The notes beneath the pieces were generated by a model that saw only the letters and a program-made list of their open reading frames with translations, was not told the DNA's origin and ran no database searches. From NCBI GenBank assembly GCA_037129555.1, contig JBAXUS010000043.1, positions 1 through 38,132 on the forward strand: a DNA stretch of 38,132 nucleotides, written 5' to 3'. The DNA is from JANXLS01 sp037129555. GTDB lineage: Bacteria; Planctomycetota; SZUA-567; H5-PLA8. The position numbers were made by a program, and so were the translations under genes. Positions 8,093 to 16,541 of the stretch are shown here, piece after piece. Each line of letters opens with the position of its first letter. Position 1 is the first letter of the stretch.

Positions 8093-10384
8093 TTATTTCG
8101 GAAGCGCATGAATCGTGTTGCAGATCTCCTGTTGGATCGTTGTCCCATCGGCCGCTTTGAGTTTTACATCCAGCACCATGTTGGTCACCGGTTTGAATCC
8201 AGGCATCTCCAGCCGCACCGTTTTGCCGTCCGGTAACAGCGTCGCCGACGTGATCGCCAGCGATTCGCCCGGTGGATTCGACGCGCCTTTCTCCCATTTC
8301 TTGGTCGGATTCGTCGGCGACCAGCGGTCTGAGCCATACTCTTTTCGCCAGATCACATTGAACCACCACGCAGCATAATTTCCGAGGTCTTCAGCCGATT
8401 CTTTATTCAGCGCTGCGGTGAACGTCACCGTCACGCCCGTCGGAGTCGTGTGCAACGCGGCCGGCAAATTCACCGCTTTGCCCGTGTAGCGAACGCGCTG
8501 AAAAACGCCGTCGCGAGCGGCGGTTGTCTGCCAGCCTTTCAAACCGGTGACGTATAATTGGCCATCGACCGGATTGAAGCGCGCGCGATTGATGCCGCTG
8601 GCGAATTGCAGCGGCAGCTTTGCCACGCCACCTTGCAGAATGCCATCGACGCGTTCGGTCAGCACATGAAAGAGCGACGATTTTCCATAGGATAAATGCA
8701 GCATCTCGTTCTCGAACGGCCCCCACTTTTTGCTCGTCACCCACACCTGGCATCCCGCCGAATTGTCGACATGCCACGGAATCCAGCAGATCGGCGGATC
8801 GCGTTTAACAGGCACCGGTTGGCCCGGCCAGCTTTCCGGAACGACACCGATAAATCCGTCCTGCTTGACCTCGTTGATCGGACACACCGGCACCCACGAC
8901 CCCTCGTTATCGCCGCTGGTCAACTCGCCGTGCGGCCCGACGCCGATGCCATTGGGCGCTCGCAATCCGCGCGCGACGATGTCGAGTTTTGTGCCGTCTT
9001 TTGAGAGCTTGAAGAAGCAGCCGTTGTGCGGCGTAACGACATCGAAATTCGGCCCGCCGACGCCGGGCGTGCCGCCTTTCGCGAAGTAGAAATTACCCTC
9101 CGCATCGGTCTGCAAATCCATCATGAATTCGTGAAAGTGATACGAGAGAATAAAATCGTTGTTGAAGTTCTCATAAAAATCCGCTTCGCCGTCGCCATTG
9201 ACATCATGGAGCTTGACGATCTGGTCCCGGCACGTGCAATAAATTTTCTCGTCAACGATCTTCAATCCAAGCGGCTGATACAGTCCCGACGCGAAGCGCT
9301 TCCACGTCAGATTTCCGAGCGCATCGTCAATGCCGGAGACGATCCAGACATCACCGCTCCACGTACACAGCGCGGCGCGTTTGCCATCGGCGAAGAAGTC
9401 GAAACCGCCGATACGCATCCACGAATTCCACGGATTCTTCTCCGGGATGGTGAGCGTATCGATGGCGTAGGGCCCGTCTTCTTTTCCGAGGATGCCTTGA
9501 GTGGGGATGGTTTCTTGCCAGAGGGCGGGGCCGCCTTGCATCAGCGGAGACAAATCTTTTGCAAATTGAACGGCCCCGTTCCCGTCCGTATGGCCGGGAT
9601 TCGTGAGAATCCAAAACTTAATTTTAATTGGATGATCGTGCGCAGGCACATAGACGGAGATCCGCCCCTTGTCGTTTCTGAATTCTGCCTTCGTGTCGCG
9701 AAACACGCTGTGCCCTTGCCACTTATGCGTCGCATCGGTCGCGCTAAAAAATGTCGCATTGGCCGGTTCTTTATTAGTAAAGCTCGGATTTTCGTCGTGA
9801 TCCAACACTACAAGTGAAAGCGGTTTCGCGCAGGGACTCAGATTGAATTCACGTACAATTCCGCCGCGCCAATCAAGCGACGGCGTTTCAAGGATGTTGC
9901 AATCGCCTACTGAGTACGACAGCACCACCGAATTCCCGCTTCGATACAGTCCTTTGTAATGAATCAATTCCTTCGGCATTGGTCCTGTTTGGTTCGCTCG
10001 CGGGTCATCGAATTTTCCATCGATTCCCCATCCCGGTCCATTATGAGTCGAGAACAGAATCGTCCCCGCCGGATGCGGTTGAGCGTGGTGATTGCCGTTG
10101 AAGATCGTCCCTTTCCAATCGATGAATCCGTCCTTCCACACCGCTGCGACGCGCATCGTATCGGTGTCGTACGCGATGTAGGCGGGATGGTCTTTGTCGC
10201 CGAGTTTGATGACGGTGGCTTTGAGCACGGAGTTATCGCTGCCGTTGAGCTTCGTGCCAAGGTTCAACGTCATCGAAAGAAACGGACCGTAGTCCATCGC
10301 CTCCCATTGTTTTTTGGAGACGTCGCCACACCACGCGGCGAGAGTTGACAGGGTGGCGGCTAGCAGAAGGAGTCGAGTTTTCAT
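8093..10384 (-). CDS. Secreted DUF6797-type beta-propeller protein (copy 2)
   Basis: A 763-residue paralogue of the gene at 5551-7872, in the same orientation and separated from it by 220 bp. Signal peptide MKTRLLLLAATLSTLAAWCG is followed by MDYGPFLSMTLNLG. The CTCRDQIVKLHDVN block is identical in both copies, followed here by the DVNGDGEADFYE calcium-like loop. The order of conserved blocks is the same throughout. Nucleotide similarity is especially strong around 9200-9300 and 6650-6750. The two copies diverge most in the N-terminal third (about residues 150-280), which may set specificity. No haem-binding CxxCH motif is seen. AGAGG lies very close to the ATG, so the ribosome-binding site is poor. 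The function is not established; a role in periplasmic carbohydrate or alcohol oxidation is only a guess. Confidence 0.8.
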   Translation of the reverse strand: MKTRLLLLAATLSTLAAWCGDVSKKQWEAMDYGPFLSMTLNLGTKLNGSDNSVLKATVIKLGDKDHPAYIAYDTDTMRVAAVWKDGFIDWKGTIFNGNHHAQPHPAGTILFSTHNGPGWGIDGKFDDPRANQTGPMPKELIHYKGLYRSGNSVVLSYSVGDCNILETPSLDWRGGIVREFNLSPCAKPLSLVVLDHDENPSFTNKEPANATFFSATDATHKWQGHSVFRDTKAEFRNDKGRISVYVPAHDHPIKIKFWILTNPGHTDGNGAVQFAKDLSPLMQGGPALWQETIPTQGILGKEDGPYAIDTLTIPEKNPWNSWMRIGGFDFFADGKRAALCTWSGDVWIVSGIDDALGNLTWKRFASGLYQPLGLKIVDEKIYCTCRDQIVKLHDVNGDGEADFYENFNNDFILSYHFHEFMMDLQTDAEGNFYFAKGGTPGVGGPNFDVVTPHNGCFFKLSKDGTKLDIVARGLRAPNGIGVGPHGELTSGDNEGSWVPVCPINEVKQDGFIGVVPESWPGQPVPVKRDPPICWIPWHVDNSAGCQVWVTSKKWGPFENEMLHLSYGKSSLFHVLTERVDGILQGGVAKLPLQFASGINRARFNPVDGQLYVTGLKGWQTTAARDGVFQRVRYTGKAVNLPAALHTTPTGVTVTFTAALNKESAEDLGNYAAWWFNVIWRKEYGSDRWSPTNPTKKWEKGASNPPGESLAITSATLLPDGKTVRLEMPGFKPVTNMVLDVKLKAADGTTIQQEICNTIHALPK

Positions 10385-10501
10385 GCCTCTGTTTAACCCG
10401 CCTCATGCACAGAGTCACTCGGAAAATAAGGGACGTTTTCACCTCGGCGATTTTTGTGGAATGTGCCGAGATATCGGTTATTTTCAAAGGTGGAGGTTTT
10501 T

Positions 10502-10849
10502 ATGGCAAATGAATCAGATGCGGATGGAGCGGATCGTGTGAGCGAAGAAGCGCCGACATACGGCGCAAGAAATCGCGTTGTCACCTATGAATTCCCGCCA
10601 CGAACCGCACTCGCGCCTGATGGCCTGCCGTGGCCGGAAGGTTATTTCGATAGCAAGCTGCGCGTGACGTTGGATGACGCCATTGCTCGAAGCGGTGTTC
10701 GCCCGAGCAAATACATGTTCGGTCGTCCGCTCTACACGCAGGAAGATCGGGACAATCCAAACTACATTGATCGCTACAAACCGGATCCGGAATGGATCGC
10801 AGAAATACTTGCGGAGGCGGATCGGCGTGAAAAAGCGAGGGAGCAATGA
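10502..10849 (+). CDS. Small protein upstream of MazF-like gene, function unknown
   Basis: A 115-residue soluble protein, acidic at its N-terminus (ANESDADGADRVSEE) and charged at its C-terminus (EADRREKAREQ). I do not recognise a domain. The centre has LDDAIARSGVRPSKYMFGRPLY followed by a D/N/P-rich stretch. The ATG at 10502 is chosen because GGAGG lies 6-7 nt upstream; an in-frame upstream ATG at 10454 lacks this. Its last 4 nt overlap the next gene (ATGA), so the two are co-translated. By position it could be an antitoxin for the MazF-like product, but its sequence does not look like a known antitoxin fold. Confidence 0.6.
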   Translation: MANESDADGADRVSEEAPTYGARNRVVTYEFPPRTALAPDGLPWPEGYFDSKLRVTLDDAIARSGVRPSKYMFGRPLYTQEDRDNPNYIDRYKPDPEWIAEILAEADRREKAREQ

Positions 10850-11169
10850 CGCCTTCGTTATTGGACATTTATTGGGTTCAAATTCAACTTCGAAAATGCA
10901 ATGATGTAAGACCTTGCGTTGTCGTTCATGTTGGGAGCAATGGCAAAATAGAAGTGGCGAGCATTTCAAGCCAGAATCTATCTCATCATTCGTATCGCGA
11001 TTTTGTCATCGACAGTGGGCACTCGAATTTTGCAACAACCGGGCTGCATCGAACGAGCTATGTGGTGAGTGGAACAGTTGATGAAGTGGAACGAACTGAT
11101 CTGAAACGCCGTCTCGGTCGCCTCGAAGGCGACCTCGCCCGTGATTTTAAAGACTGGTACGGATTGTAA
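10846..11169 (+). CDS. MazF/PemK-like small protein
   Basis: A 107-residue protein whose layout resembles PemK/MazF-type endoribonuclease toxins. DIYWVQIQ resembles the first strand, RPCVVVHV the second, and EVASISS the third. FVIDSGHSNFATTGLHRTSYVV matches the usual 'F...TGL..sSyv' segment, and a C-terminal helix (LKRRLGRLEGDLARDFKDW) follows. If active, it would cleave mRNA in the cytoplasm. The start overlaps the stop of the preceding 115-residue gene, as in many toxin-antitoxin operons, although antitoxins are usually shorter and DNA-binding. The assignment rests on motif resemblance by eye, and loss of activity cannot be excluded. Confidence 0.55.
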   Translation: MTPSLLDIYWVQIQLRKCNDVRPCVVVHVGSNGKIEVASISSQNLSHHSYRDFVIDSGHSNFATTGLHRTSYVVSGTVDEVERTDLKRRLGRLEGDLARDFKDWYGL

Positions 11170-11356
11170 TCTCGTTTTCATCGTTATCACGTAATCCTCT
11201 CGCCGCTCCTCACTCACTACCCTCCCGGCGTCCAATTGCACTTGTTCTTTTAAGATACGCAATATTCACTGAATTCACCTTGCCGCACTCGGTGAAAAAA
11301 TGGTATCTTGCACGTGGCGCATATCGCGAGTTGCACTCTTGTCGAGGATTTGAACT

Positions 11357-12895
11357 ATGGCCGTAACGTGGAATCTGGAAAACGCCGCACACCTCCTTCG
11401 CCGAGCAGCGTTTGGAGGCACCCCAACAGAAATTCAAGCCTTCTTCTCTCGAAACAGCTCTGTGACCAGTGCTGTTAACGAACTGCTCAGTTTTAAACCG
11501 TCCAAACGTAAACCGCCCTACACCAAAGACCCCTCCGATGTCGCGCCGTTGCATCGTTGGTGGTACCACGAAATGATCGCGTCAAAAAAGCCGTCCGACG
11601 GCGTCCGCGAAAAGCTCACTCTCTTCTGGCACGGCCATCTCGTCAGCGGCATCACCAAGCAGCGCGACGGCAAAGCGCTCTCCAATCAGAACCTGCTCTT
11701 CCGACTCAACGCCAAGGGCAATTTTAAAGACTTGGTCCGCGCCTTCCACAGCGATCCGGCGAATCTGTATTACCTCGACGGCATCGTCAATCAAGCCTCA
11801 TCTGACTACGACACCAGTCACGTTATAAAGGCCGAGCCGAATGAAAACTTTGGCCGCGAAATCATGGAGCTCTTCACTCTCGGAGTCTTCCAACTCGCCT
11901 CAGATGGTTCGTTCGATGAAGCGCATCCGAACTATACCGAAGCTGATGTTCACCAACTCGCCCGAGCGTTGACTGGCTGGGTATCGATCGACAAAAAAGG
12001 CATCGCGCAGTGGTACAGTAATCTGCCCAACTGGGACGGCGGCCGTTGCGATGACAACGGCGACGGCCAGCCCGACGACGTGACCATCTTAGGCGTGACG
12101 AACAACAATTTCCGCATCGACCCCGCCGTCGCCGGGACCGATAACGACGTGCTGAAACTCCTGTTTTCCCGCGTGGATTTCGAAGGCAACAACGCCGTCG
12201 CGATGCACATGGCAAGCCGGTTCTGGACGTACTACGCGTACCCATCCCCGTCGACGGGATTGAAGGCCATCCTCGCGCCCTTCGCGCAGACATTTGCCTC
12301 CAATAATTTCGAAGTCGAACCGATGCTTCGAGCGATGTGGTCCAGCGACGAATTTTACTCTGACCAAGCCAAGTCGCGCACCGTCAAGAGCCCTGTCGAT
12401 TACATTGTCGGCTCCATGAAAACGTTCGGCATCGTCAACACGGATGCCAAGCAGGTTTACAACAGCCCCGAACTCGGCGACGCCGCCGCGAACATGGGCC
12501 AGCGTCTGTTCGATGCGCCGAATGTCGCCGGCTGGAAGGGTGGCCTCACCTGGATCAACAGCGGGACGCTGCTCGAACGCCTCGATTTCGGCAAGAACCT
12601 CGCCGCGTCGGATGGCAAGAAGAACAGCTATAAGCTCGACATCATTCCCAACTTGCCGAAGAGCGCGACTGCGAGTCCGACGATGATCCTTGACGCGGTC
12701 CTGACGTTCCTGAATTTGAACTCAGGCCCGAAGGCCATTATCGCGTCTGAGCGTCAAAAGCTTCTCGATTACTTGACGACTAATGGCACCGTGACGACCC
12801 TCGATCTCTCGTCCACAACGACGAACGACGCGCGCGTCAAAGTGCGTGGCGTGATCTCGCTGGCGCTGCAATTGCCGGAATACCTGGTCTTCTAA
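11357..12895 (+). CDS. DUF1800 family protein
   Basis: A 512-residue protein with the DUF1800 opening NAAHLLRRAAFGGTPTEI and family blocks LTLFWHGHLVSG, NENFGREIMELFTLGV and YTEADVHQLARALTGW. Further blocks are DAPNVAGWKGGLTWIN and a C-terminal LALQLPEYLVF. A CDDNGDGQPDD stretch resembles a calcium-binding loop and sits in an insertion. No clear signal peptide is seen. GAGG lies about 9 nt before the ATG. It is followed 103 bp later by a DUF1501 gene; the two families are nearly always paired in planctomycetes and some proteobacteria and are thought to act together at the cell surface or periplasm. Their biochemical function is unknown. Confidence 0.9.
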   Translation: MAVTWNLENAAHLLRRAAFGGTPTEIQAFFSRNSSVTSAVNELLSFKPSKRKPPYTKDPSDVAPLHRWWYHEMIASKKPSDGVREKLTLFWHGHLVSGITKQRDGKALSNQNLLFRLNAKGNFKDLVRAFHSDPANLYYLDGIVNQASSDYDTSHVIKAEPNENFGREIMELFTLGVFQLASDGSFDEAHPNYTEADVHQLARALTGWVSIDKKGIAQWYSNLPNWDGGRCDDNGDGQPDDVTILGVTNNNFRIDPAVAGTDNDVLKLLFSRVDFEGNNAVAMHMASRFWTYYAYPSPSTGLKAILAPFAQTFASNNFEVEPMLRAMWSSDEFYSDQAKSRTVKSPVDYIVGSMKTFGIVNTDAKQVYNSPELGDAAANMGQRLFDAPNVAGWKGGLTWINSGTLLERLDFGKNLAASDGKKNSYKLDIIPNLPKSATASPTMILDAVLTFLNLNSGPKAIIASERQKLLDYLTTNGTVTTLDLSSTTTNDARVKVRGVISLALQLPEYLVF

Positions 12896-12998
12896 ACCGC
12901 GCGCCCCTAAGCCCGCGTGTGAAACGTATCGTCATTCTGTCTGGCGGCAAACCTGCCGCCGCCCCAGTATCCGGATTCAGACACTTGGAGTCATCACC

Positions 12999-14534
12999 AT
13001 GAATTGCTGCTCTCGTCGCGACTTTATCAAAGGCATGGGTGCGTCATTCGCCGGCGGCTTGTTGGGCCGAAACGGATTCAACACGCTGCCCGGCACAAAC
13101 GTCAGTTACTCCGCAGGCTCACGTGCCGTCAGCGGAAACATTGTTGTCTTCGTACAGATGTCCGGCGGAAATGACGGACTTAACATGGTCTATCCCGTGT
13201 CCGGCGCTCAACGCAGCCTGTACACAACCGCTCGTCCGACATTGGGCTTGCCCGCATCCAGCGGGAACCTTCAACCGTGGATCGACAAGAACATCAGCAC
13301 CGGTTCAATCCTCGACATTGGTGTCAACACCGACAACTCGACGTATGCCCTCAACCCCGGCATGGGCGCGCTCCACAGCATTTACAATTCGGGTAAAATG
13401 GCGGTCCTCCCAGGCGTCCACTACCCGGCCCCGAATCACTCACATTTTGAAAGTTCGAATTACTATACAAGCGCCGACCCGAGTGGTAGCGACTTGACTG
13501 GCTGGTTCGGAAAATACCTGAGCACCGCCGGAGCAGGATTCCAGTCCTCCGACGTTCCGTCTGTCGTCATGGGCTACAACCAGACGCCGCTCTTCTCGCC
13601 GTCAACCCCGGGCATTTTCACCTTCAACGACCTCGACGTCCTCCAATTCCCGGCGGTCAACGACGGCGTTTTGAAAGCGCAGATTTATCAAGCTTACTGC
13701 AATTTTGCGAGCGGCCGCAATGCCACGCAATTCCCGGAATTGGTCAAGATCGCCCAAGCCGGTGGCGCGACGGTGGCGCATCTCAATGATTACTTTAATG
13801 CCGACAACGGTGGCCCATCAATGCCCGCGAAAGTTCAGGCGCTACTCGTCGATGCCAACGGAAACTACAATCGTGGCAACTCGCTGGTTTATTCCTCACC
13901 GATCAATCCGGACACCAATCTCAAAGTCGCGAACAACGATTTGGCCACCGATTTGAAACACGTCGCCGCCGTCATCCGCGCCGATGTCGGAGCGCGTTTC
14001 TTCCACGTCACCATCAACGGTTTCGACACCCATTCGCAGCAGGAACAGGACTTGTATCACTCGTCATTGCTGAACCAATTAAGCGAAGCACTCGCCGCGT
14101 TCTACAATGAAATGACCCAGGCCGTCTCGCTCCCGAGTGGCTTGACCGGCTATCAGACCGGCAATCTCAGCAACCAGGTCTTGATCGTTTCCTTCTCCGA
14201 ATTCGGCCGAACGATCCGCCAAAACGCAACGGACCCGTTCAAAGCCGGAACCGATCACGCCGCCAGTGCGCCGCAAATCGTCATGGGCGGACAAGTGCTA
14301 GGCGGCCAATACGGAGCCTACCCAGCCCTCGACAATCCAGGCTCGGAAGCGGACGACGATTTGAGATTGACGACCGATTTCCGCGACGTCTTCGGCACAA
14401 TTTTAAACCGTTGGTTGAGTGTGCCAGTCGGAGAGATCGGCCCCGGCCAAGGCAAGATTCTCGCCACCACCGCCACCGCCGACGGCGACGGCAAAGACTA
14501 CACGGCCTTCACTCCGCTGGGCTTCCTGCCGTAA
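12999..14534 (+). CDS. Tat-exported DUF1501 family protein
   Basis: A 511-residue protein starting MNCCSRRDFIKG, a twin-arginine signal (SRRDFIK), followed by a Gly/Ala hydrophobic stretch. This predicts folded export to the periplasm. DUF1501 blocks are clear: VVFVQMSGGNDGLNMVYP, then HYPAPNHSHFESSNYY, then FHVTINGFDTHSQQEQDLY and VSFSEFGRTIRQNATD. The family is distantly related to sulfatase/alkaline-phosphatase-like hydrolases. The conserved N, H and D residues in these blocks may form the metal site, but no activity is proven. GGAG lies 9 nt before the ATG. The 103-bp gap after the DUF1800 gene contains a CGGCGGCAAA/TGCCGCCG hairpin. Confidence 0.9.
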   Translation: MNCCSRRDFIKGMGASFAGGLLGRNGFNTLPGTNVSYSAGSRAVSGNIVVFVQMSGGNDGLNMVYPVSGAQRSLYTTARPTLGLPASSGNLQPWIDKNISTGSILDIGVNTDNSTYALNPGMGALHSIYNSGKMAVLPGVHYPAPNHSHFESSNYYTSADPSGSDLTGWFGKYLSTAGAGFQSSDVPSVVMGYNQTPLFSPSTPGIFTFNDLDVLQFPAVNDGVLKAQIYQAYCNFASGRNATQFPELVKIAQAGGATVAHLNDYFNADNGGPSMPAKVQALLVDANGNYNRGNSLVYSSPINPDTNLKVANNDLATDLKHVAAVIRADVGARFFHVTINGFDTHSQQEQDLYHSSLLNQLSEALAAFYNEMTQAVSLPSGLTGYQTGNLSNQVLIVSFSEFGRTIRQNATDPFKAGTDHAASAPQIVMGGQVLGGQYGAYPALDNPGSEADDDLRLTTDFRDVFGTILNRWLSVPVGEIGPGQGKILATTATADGDGKDYTAFTPLGFLP

Positions 14535-14771
14535 ACACGCCGTTTAGGAGCGGCGGCACTCCTGCCGCCGTGTCGCGTGTTAAATCGCGTATCTCCTCGC
14601 GATTTCGTTGCAGCAAACGCATCACTGTTCCGTCAGGATTCACCAGAGGTGCAAATCGGTTTCGCATTTCGTGTCGAAATTTTGCCGACACGACACCGAT
14701 TGCAGAGTATATAGTGATGCGCGCTAGACGCGTTCAGAGGCCATTTACGACTTTTAGGGGAGACCGGGTTC

Positions 14772-15149
14772 ATGAAGAAGATTTTCGCTGCACTGTGTAT
14801 GTTGTTCGCGCTGGGATTGTGCACATCATCCATGGCGGCCGATGCAAAGAAGGAAGAGAAAAAAGAAGACAAGAAGATGAAGAAGGAAGCCCCGGCCGAC
14901 GGCTCAACGATTACCGTCACGGGCATGATGGCTGTCAAAGCCACCGGCGCGAAGAGCGATGTCGTTTGTCGCATCACCACGGGCCGCCAGAAGAACGATC
15001 CTCTTTATAACCTGATCGCCTCCGGTGACCTTGCCAGTCAGATTGAAAAGTTCCGCCAGGAAGGCGATAAAGTCAAAGTCGTCGGCGTCATCAACGGCGA
15101 GAATTTGACCGTGAAGTCAGTCGAAAAACAAGTCTACATGAAGAAGTAG
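14772..15149 (+). CDS. Small Lys-rich exported protein
   Basis: A 125-residue protein. Residues 1-23 form a signal peptide ending SMAADA. A highly charged linker of Lys and Glu (KKEEKKEDKKMKKE) follows, then a domain of about 80 residues (ITVTGMMAVKATG to VKVVGVINGENLTVKSVEKQ). Its strand pattern suggests a small OB-like beta barrel. The repeated 'ITVTG...VKVVG.INGENLTVKSV' wording resembles proteins of the DUF5818/NirD-like exported OB type, but the assignment is uncertain. GGGGAG lies about 9 nt before the ATG. A strong terminator follows 31 bp after the stop, so it is probably monocistronic. Confidence 0.8.
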   Translation: MKKIFAALCMLFALGLCTSSMAADAKKEEKKEDKKMKKEAPADGSTITVTGMMAVKATGAKSDVVCRITTGRQKNDPLYNLIASGDLASQIEKFRQEGDKVKVVGVINGENLTVKSVEKQVYMKK

Positions 15150-15180
15150 TCGGTCCGGATTGGTGTTGAAATCCGAATGA

Positions 15181-15210
15181 AACGCGACCTGCGGGGGTCG
15201 CGTTTTTTTA
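15181..15210 (+). terminator. Rho-independent terminator
   Basis: A perfect 9-bp stem AACGCGACC/GGTCGCGTT with a 6-nt loop (TGCGGG) is followed by a run of Ts through 15209. It lies just after the small exported protein gene. It faces the 3' end of the convergent PPOX gene (stop at 15222). Confidence 0.9.
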
Positions 15211-15221
15211 TGGAACCGATT

Positions 15222-15830
15222 TCAATTCGCTTTCGCCACTCGCTCCAAGTCGCGTATCCGCGCCTGAAGCCCTTCAATCATCTCCCGCGCCTGTTCCTCC
15301 GAAAACCGCCGGTGGATATGCTGCGGACAATTTCCGTCCCAGGCTTCAATCGAAAATAAAATCACCCGCTCGATTTTGCCGGGATACGCCGGGTCGCCCA
15401 GTTTCTGCTCCAGCGCTTTATCGCCTTCAACCACGCGCGCGGTGCCCCAGACTTTGACGCGTTGGCGGTTCGCGTAGTCCATCAGAAAAATAAACGCCTT
15501 AGGATTTTCGCTCAGATTCCCGAGCGAAATGTACTGCCGGTTTCCGCCGAAATCCGCGAAACCCAGCGTGTGCTCGTCGATCTTTTTCAAGAACCCGCGC
15601 GGCCCGCCACGATATTGAATGTACGGCTGTCCGTCTGCTGTGGCGGTGGCCAGATAAAACATGTCGAGCTCCGCGAGAAATGCTTCCAACTCCGGCGTCA
15701 CGTCACGTTCCCATCCGCCACCCTGTTCCATCCGCGCATAACCCGTCCGCGAACCCCTGCGCTGCTGGATCGCTTTCACGGCGGGCGTGAACGCGATGTC
15801 GCTGGTGAACTGCCGCCCGTTTTGATTCAT
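15222..15830 (-). CDS. Pyridoxamine 5'-phosphate oxidase-fold protein
   Basis: A 202-residue flavin-binding split-barrel (PPOX class) protein. It shows LDMFYLATATADGQPYIQYRGGPRGF, then LGFADFGGNRQYISLGNLSENPKAFIFLMDYANRQRVKVWG, the typical FMN-barrel order. The C-terminal SIEAWDGNCPQHIHRRF is typical of the subgroup annotated as PPOX-fold FMN-binding oxidoreductases rather than true PdxH. It probably binds FMN and reduces or detoxifies a small molecule in the cytoplasm. GGAG lies 8 nt before the ATG. It is the last of three minus-strand genes (AhpD-like, NTF2-like, PPOX); the NTF2-like gene is 44 bp upstream, so those two are likely cotranscribed. Confidence 0.88.
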   Translation of the reverse strand: MNQNGRQFTSDIAFTPAVKAIQQRRGSRTGYARMEQGGGWERDVTPELEAFLAELDMFYLATATADGQPYIQYRGGPRGFLKKIDEHTLGFADFGGNRQYISLGNLSENPKAFIFLMDYANRQRVKVWGTARVVEGDKALEQKLGDPAYPGKIERVILFSIEAWDGNCPQHIHRRFSEEQAREMIEGLQARIRDLERVAKAN

Positions 15831-15874
15831 GATGAAGCTCCGAAAAAGTCCGTGTGATCCACTTCGATGACGCG

Positions 15875-16369
15875 CTATTCCACGTTCGGAATTCCTGGAT
15901 GATCCGCCGGCCGCGGCCCTGGCGAGGTCCAGAAAAACGTCCGATCCTGCTCGCGAATCGCGACATCATTGATGCTCGCTTCACGCCGCCGCATCAGCCC
16001 GCGTTCGTCGAATTCCCACAGCTCGTTGCCATAGCTGCGCTGCCAATTTCCCGAATGATCGCAGCACTCATACCGGAAGCGCACCGCGATGCGATTGTCG
16101 CCGAATGCCCAGAGCGATTTGATCAGACGGTAGTCGCGCTCCTTGTCCCATTTGCGCGTTAAAAATGCCCGGATCTGATCGCGCCCGGAGATGAATTCGC
16201 TGCGGTTGCGCCAGACCGAATCTTCTGTATACGCCAGTGCAACCCGGTTCGGATCGCGCGAGTTCCACGCGTCTTCAGCCGCACGAACTTTTCGCGTCGC
16301 GGTCTCCAACGTAAACGGCGGAACGAGCACGGCGGGTACAGAGGGTGGGGGAGGGGGCGTTGCATTCAT
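15875..16369 (-). CDS. NTF2-like (DUF1348) protein
   Basis: About 164 residues from ATG 16369, which has AGGA about 10 nt upstream; an in-frame ATG at 16399 adds ten residues but has no ribosome-binding site. A Pro-rich start (NATPPPPPSVPAVLVPP) precedes the DUF1348/SnoaL-like cone fold. The blocks are AAEDAWNSRDPNRVALAYTEDSVWRNR, then GRDQIRAFLTRKWDKE, then RIAVRFRYECCDHSGNW and ELWEFDERGLMRRREASIND. These small proteins are usually found in oxidative or xenobiotic stress operons beside flavoproteins and AhpD-like enzymes, which matches the neighbours here. No catalytic activity has been assigned. A palindromic repeat separates it from the AhpD-like gene upstream. Confidence 0.87.
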   Translation of the reverse strand: MNATPPPPPSVPAVLVPPFTLETATRKVRAAEDAWNSRDPNRVALAYTEDSVWRNRSEFISGRDQIRAFLTRKWDKERDYRLIKSLWAFGDNRIAVRFRYECCDHSGNWQRSYGNELWEFDERGLMRRREASINDVAIREQDRTFFWTSPGPRPADHPGIPNVE

Positions 16370-16407
16370 GAGAGTGAAGTTCCTGTTGTGTTGAGTCATT
16401 TTTAATT

Positions 16408-16521
16408 AGCCTCAAAGGGGCGGCATAATGTAGCCCAGGGTGTAAGCCCTGGGAATCGATGCGTAAATTAGTTTAGCCCTGAAAGGGCGAAAGGCGATAG
16501 CCCAGGGCATCGCCCTGGGAA
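16408..16521. repeat. Palindromic (REP-like) repeat module
   Basis: The third copy in the window. It has GGGGCGGCATAATGTAGCCC, CCCAGGGTGTAAGCCCTGGG, AGCCCTGAAAGGGC and AGCCCAGGGCATCGCCCTGGG in tandem, each a hairpin. It lies between the AhpD-like stop and the NTF2-like start and so interrupts the otherwise compact gene group. The hairpins could attenuate transcription or stabilise the upstream message. Confidence 0.85.
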
Positions 16522-16541
16522 TCCTCAGACAAATCGTGCGC

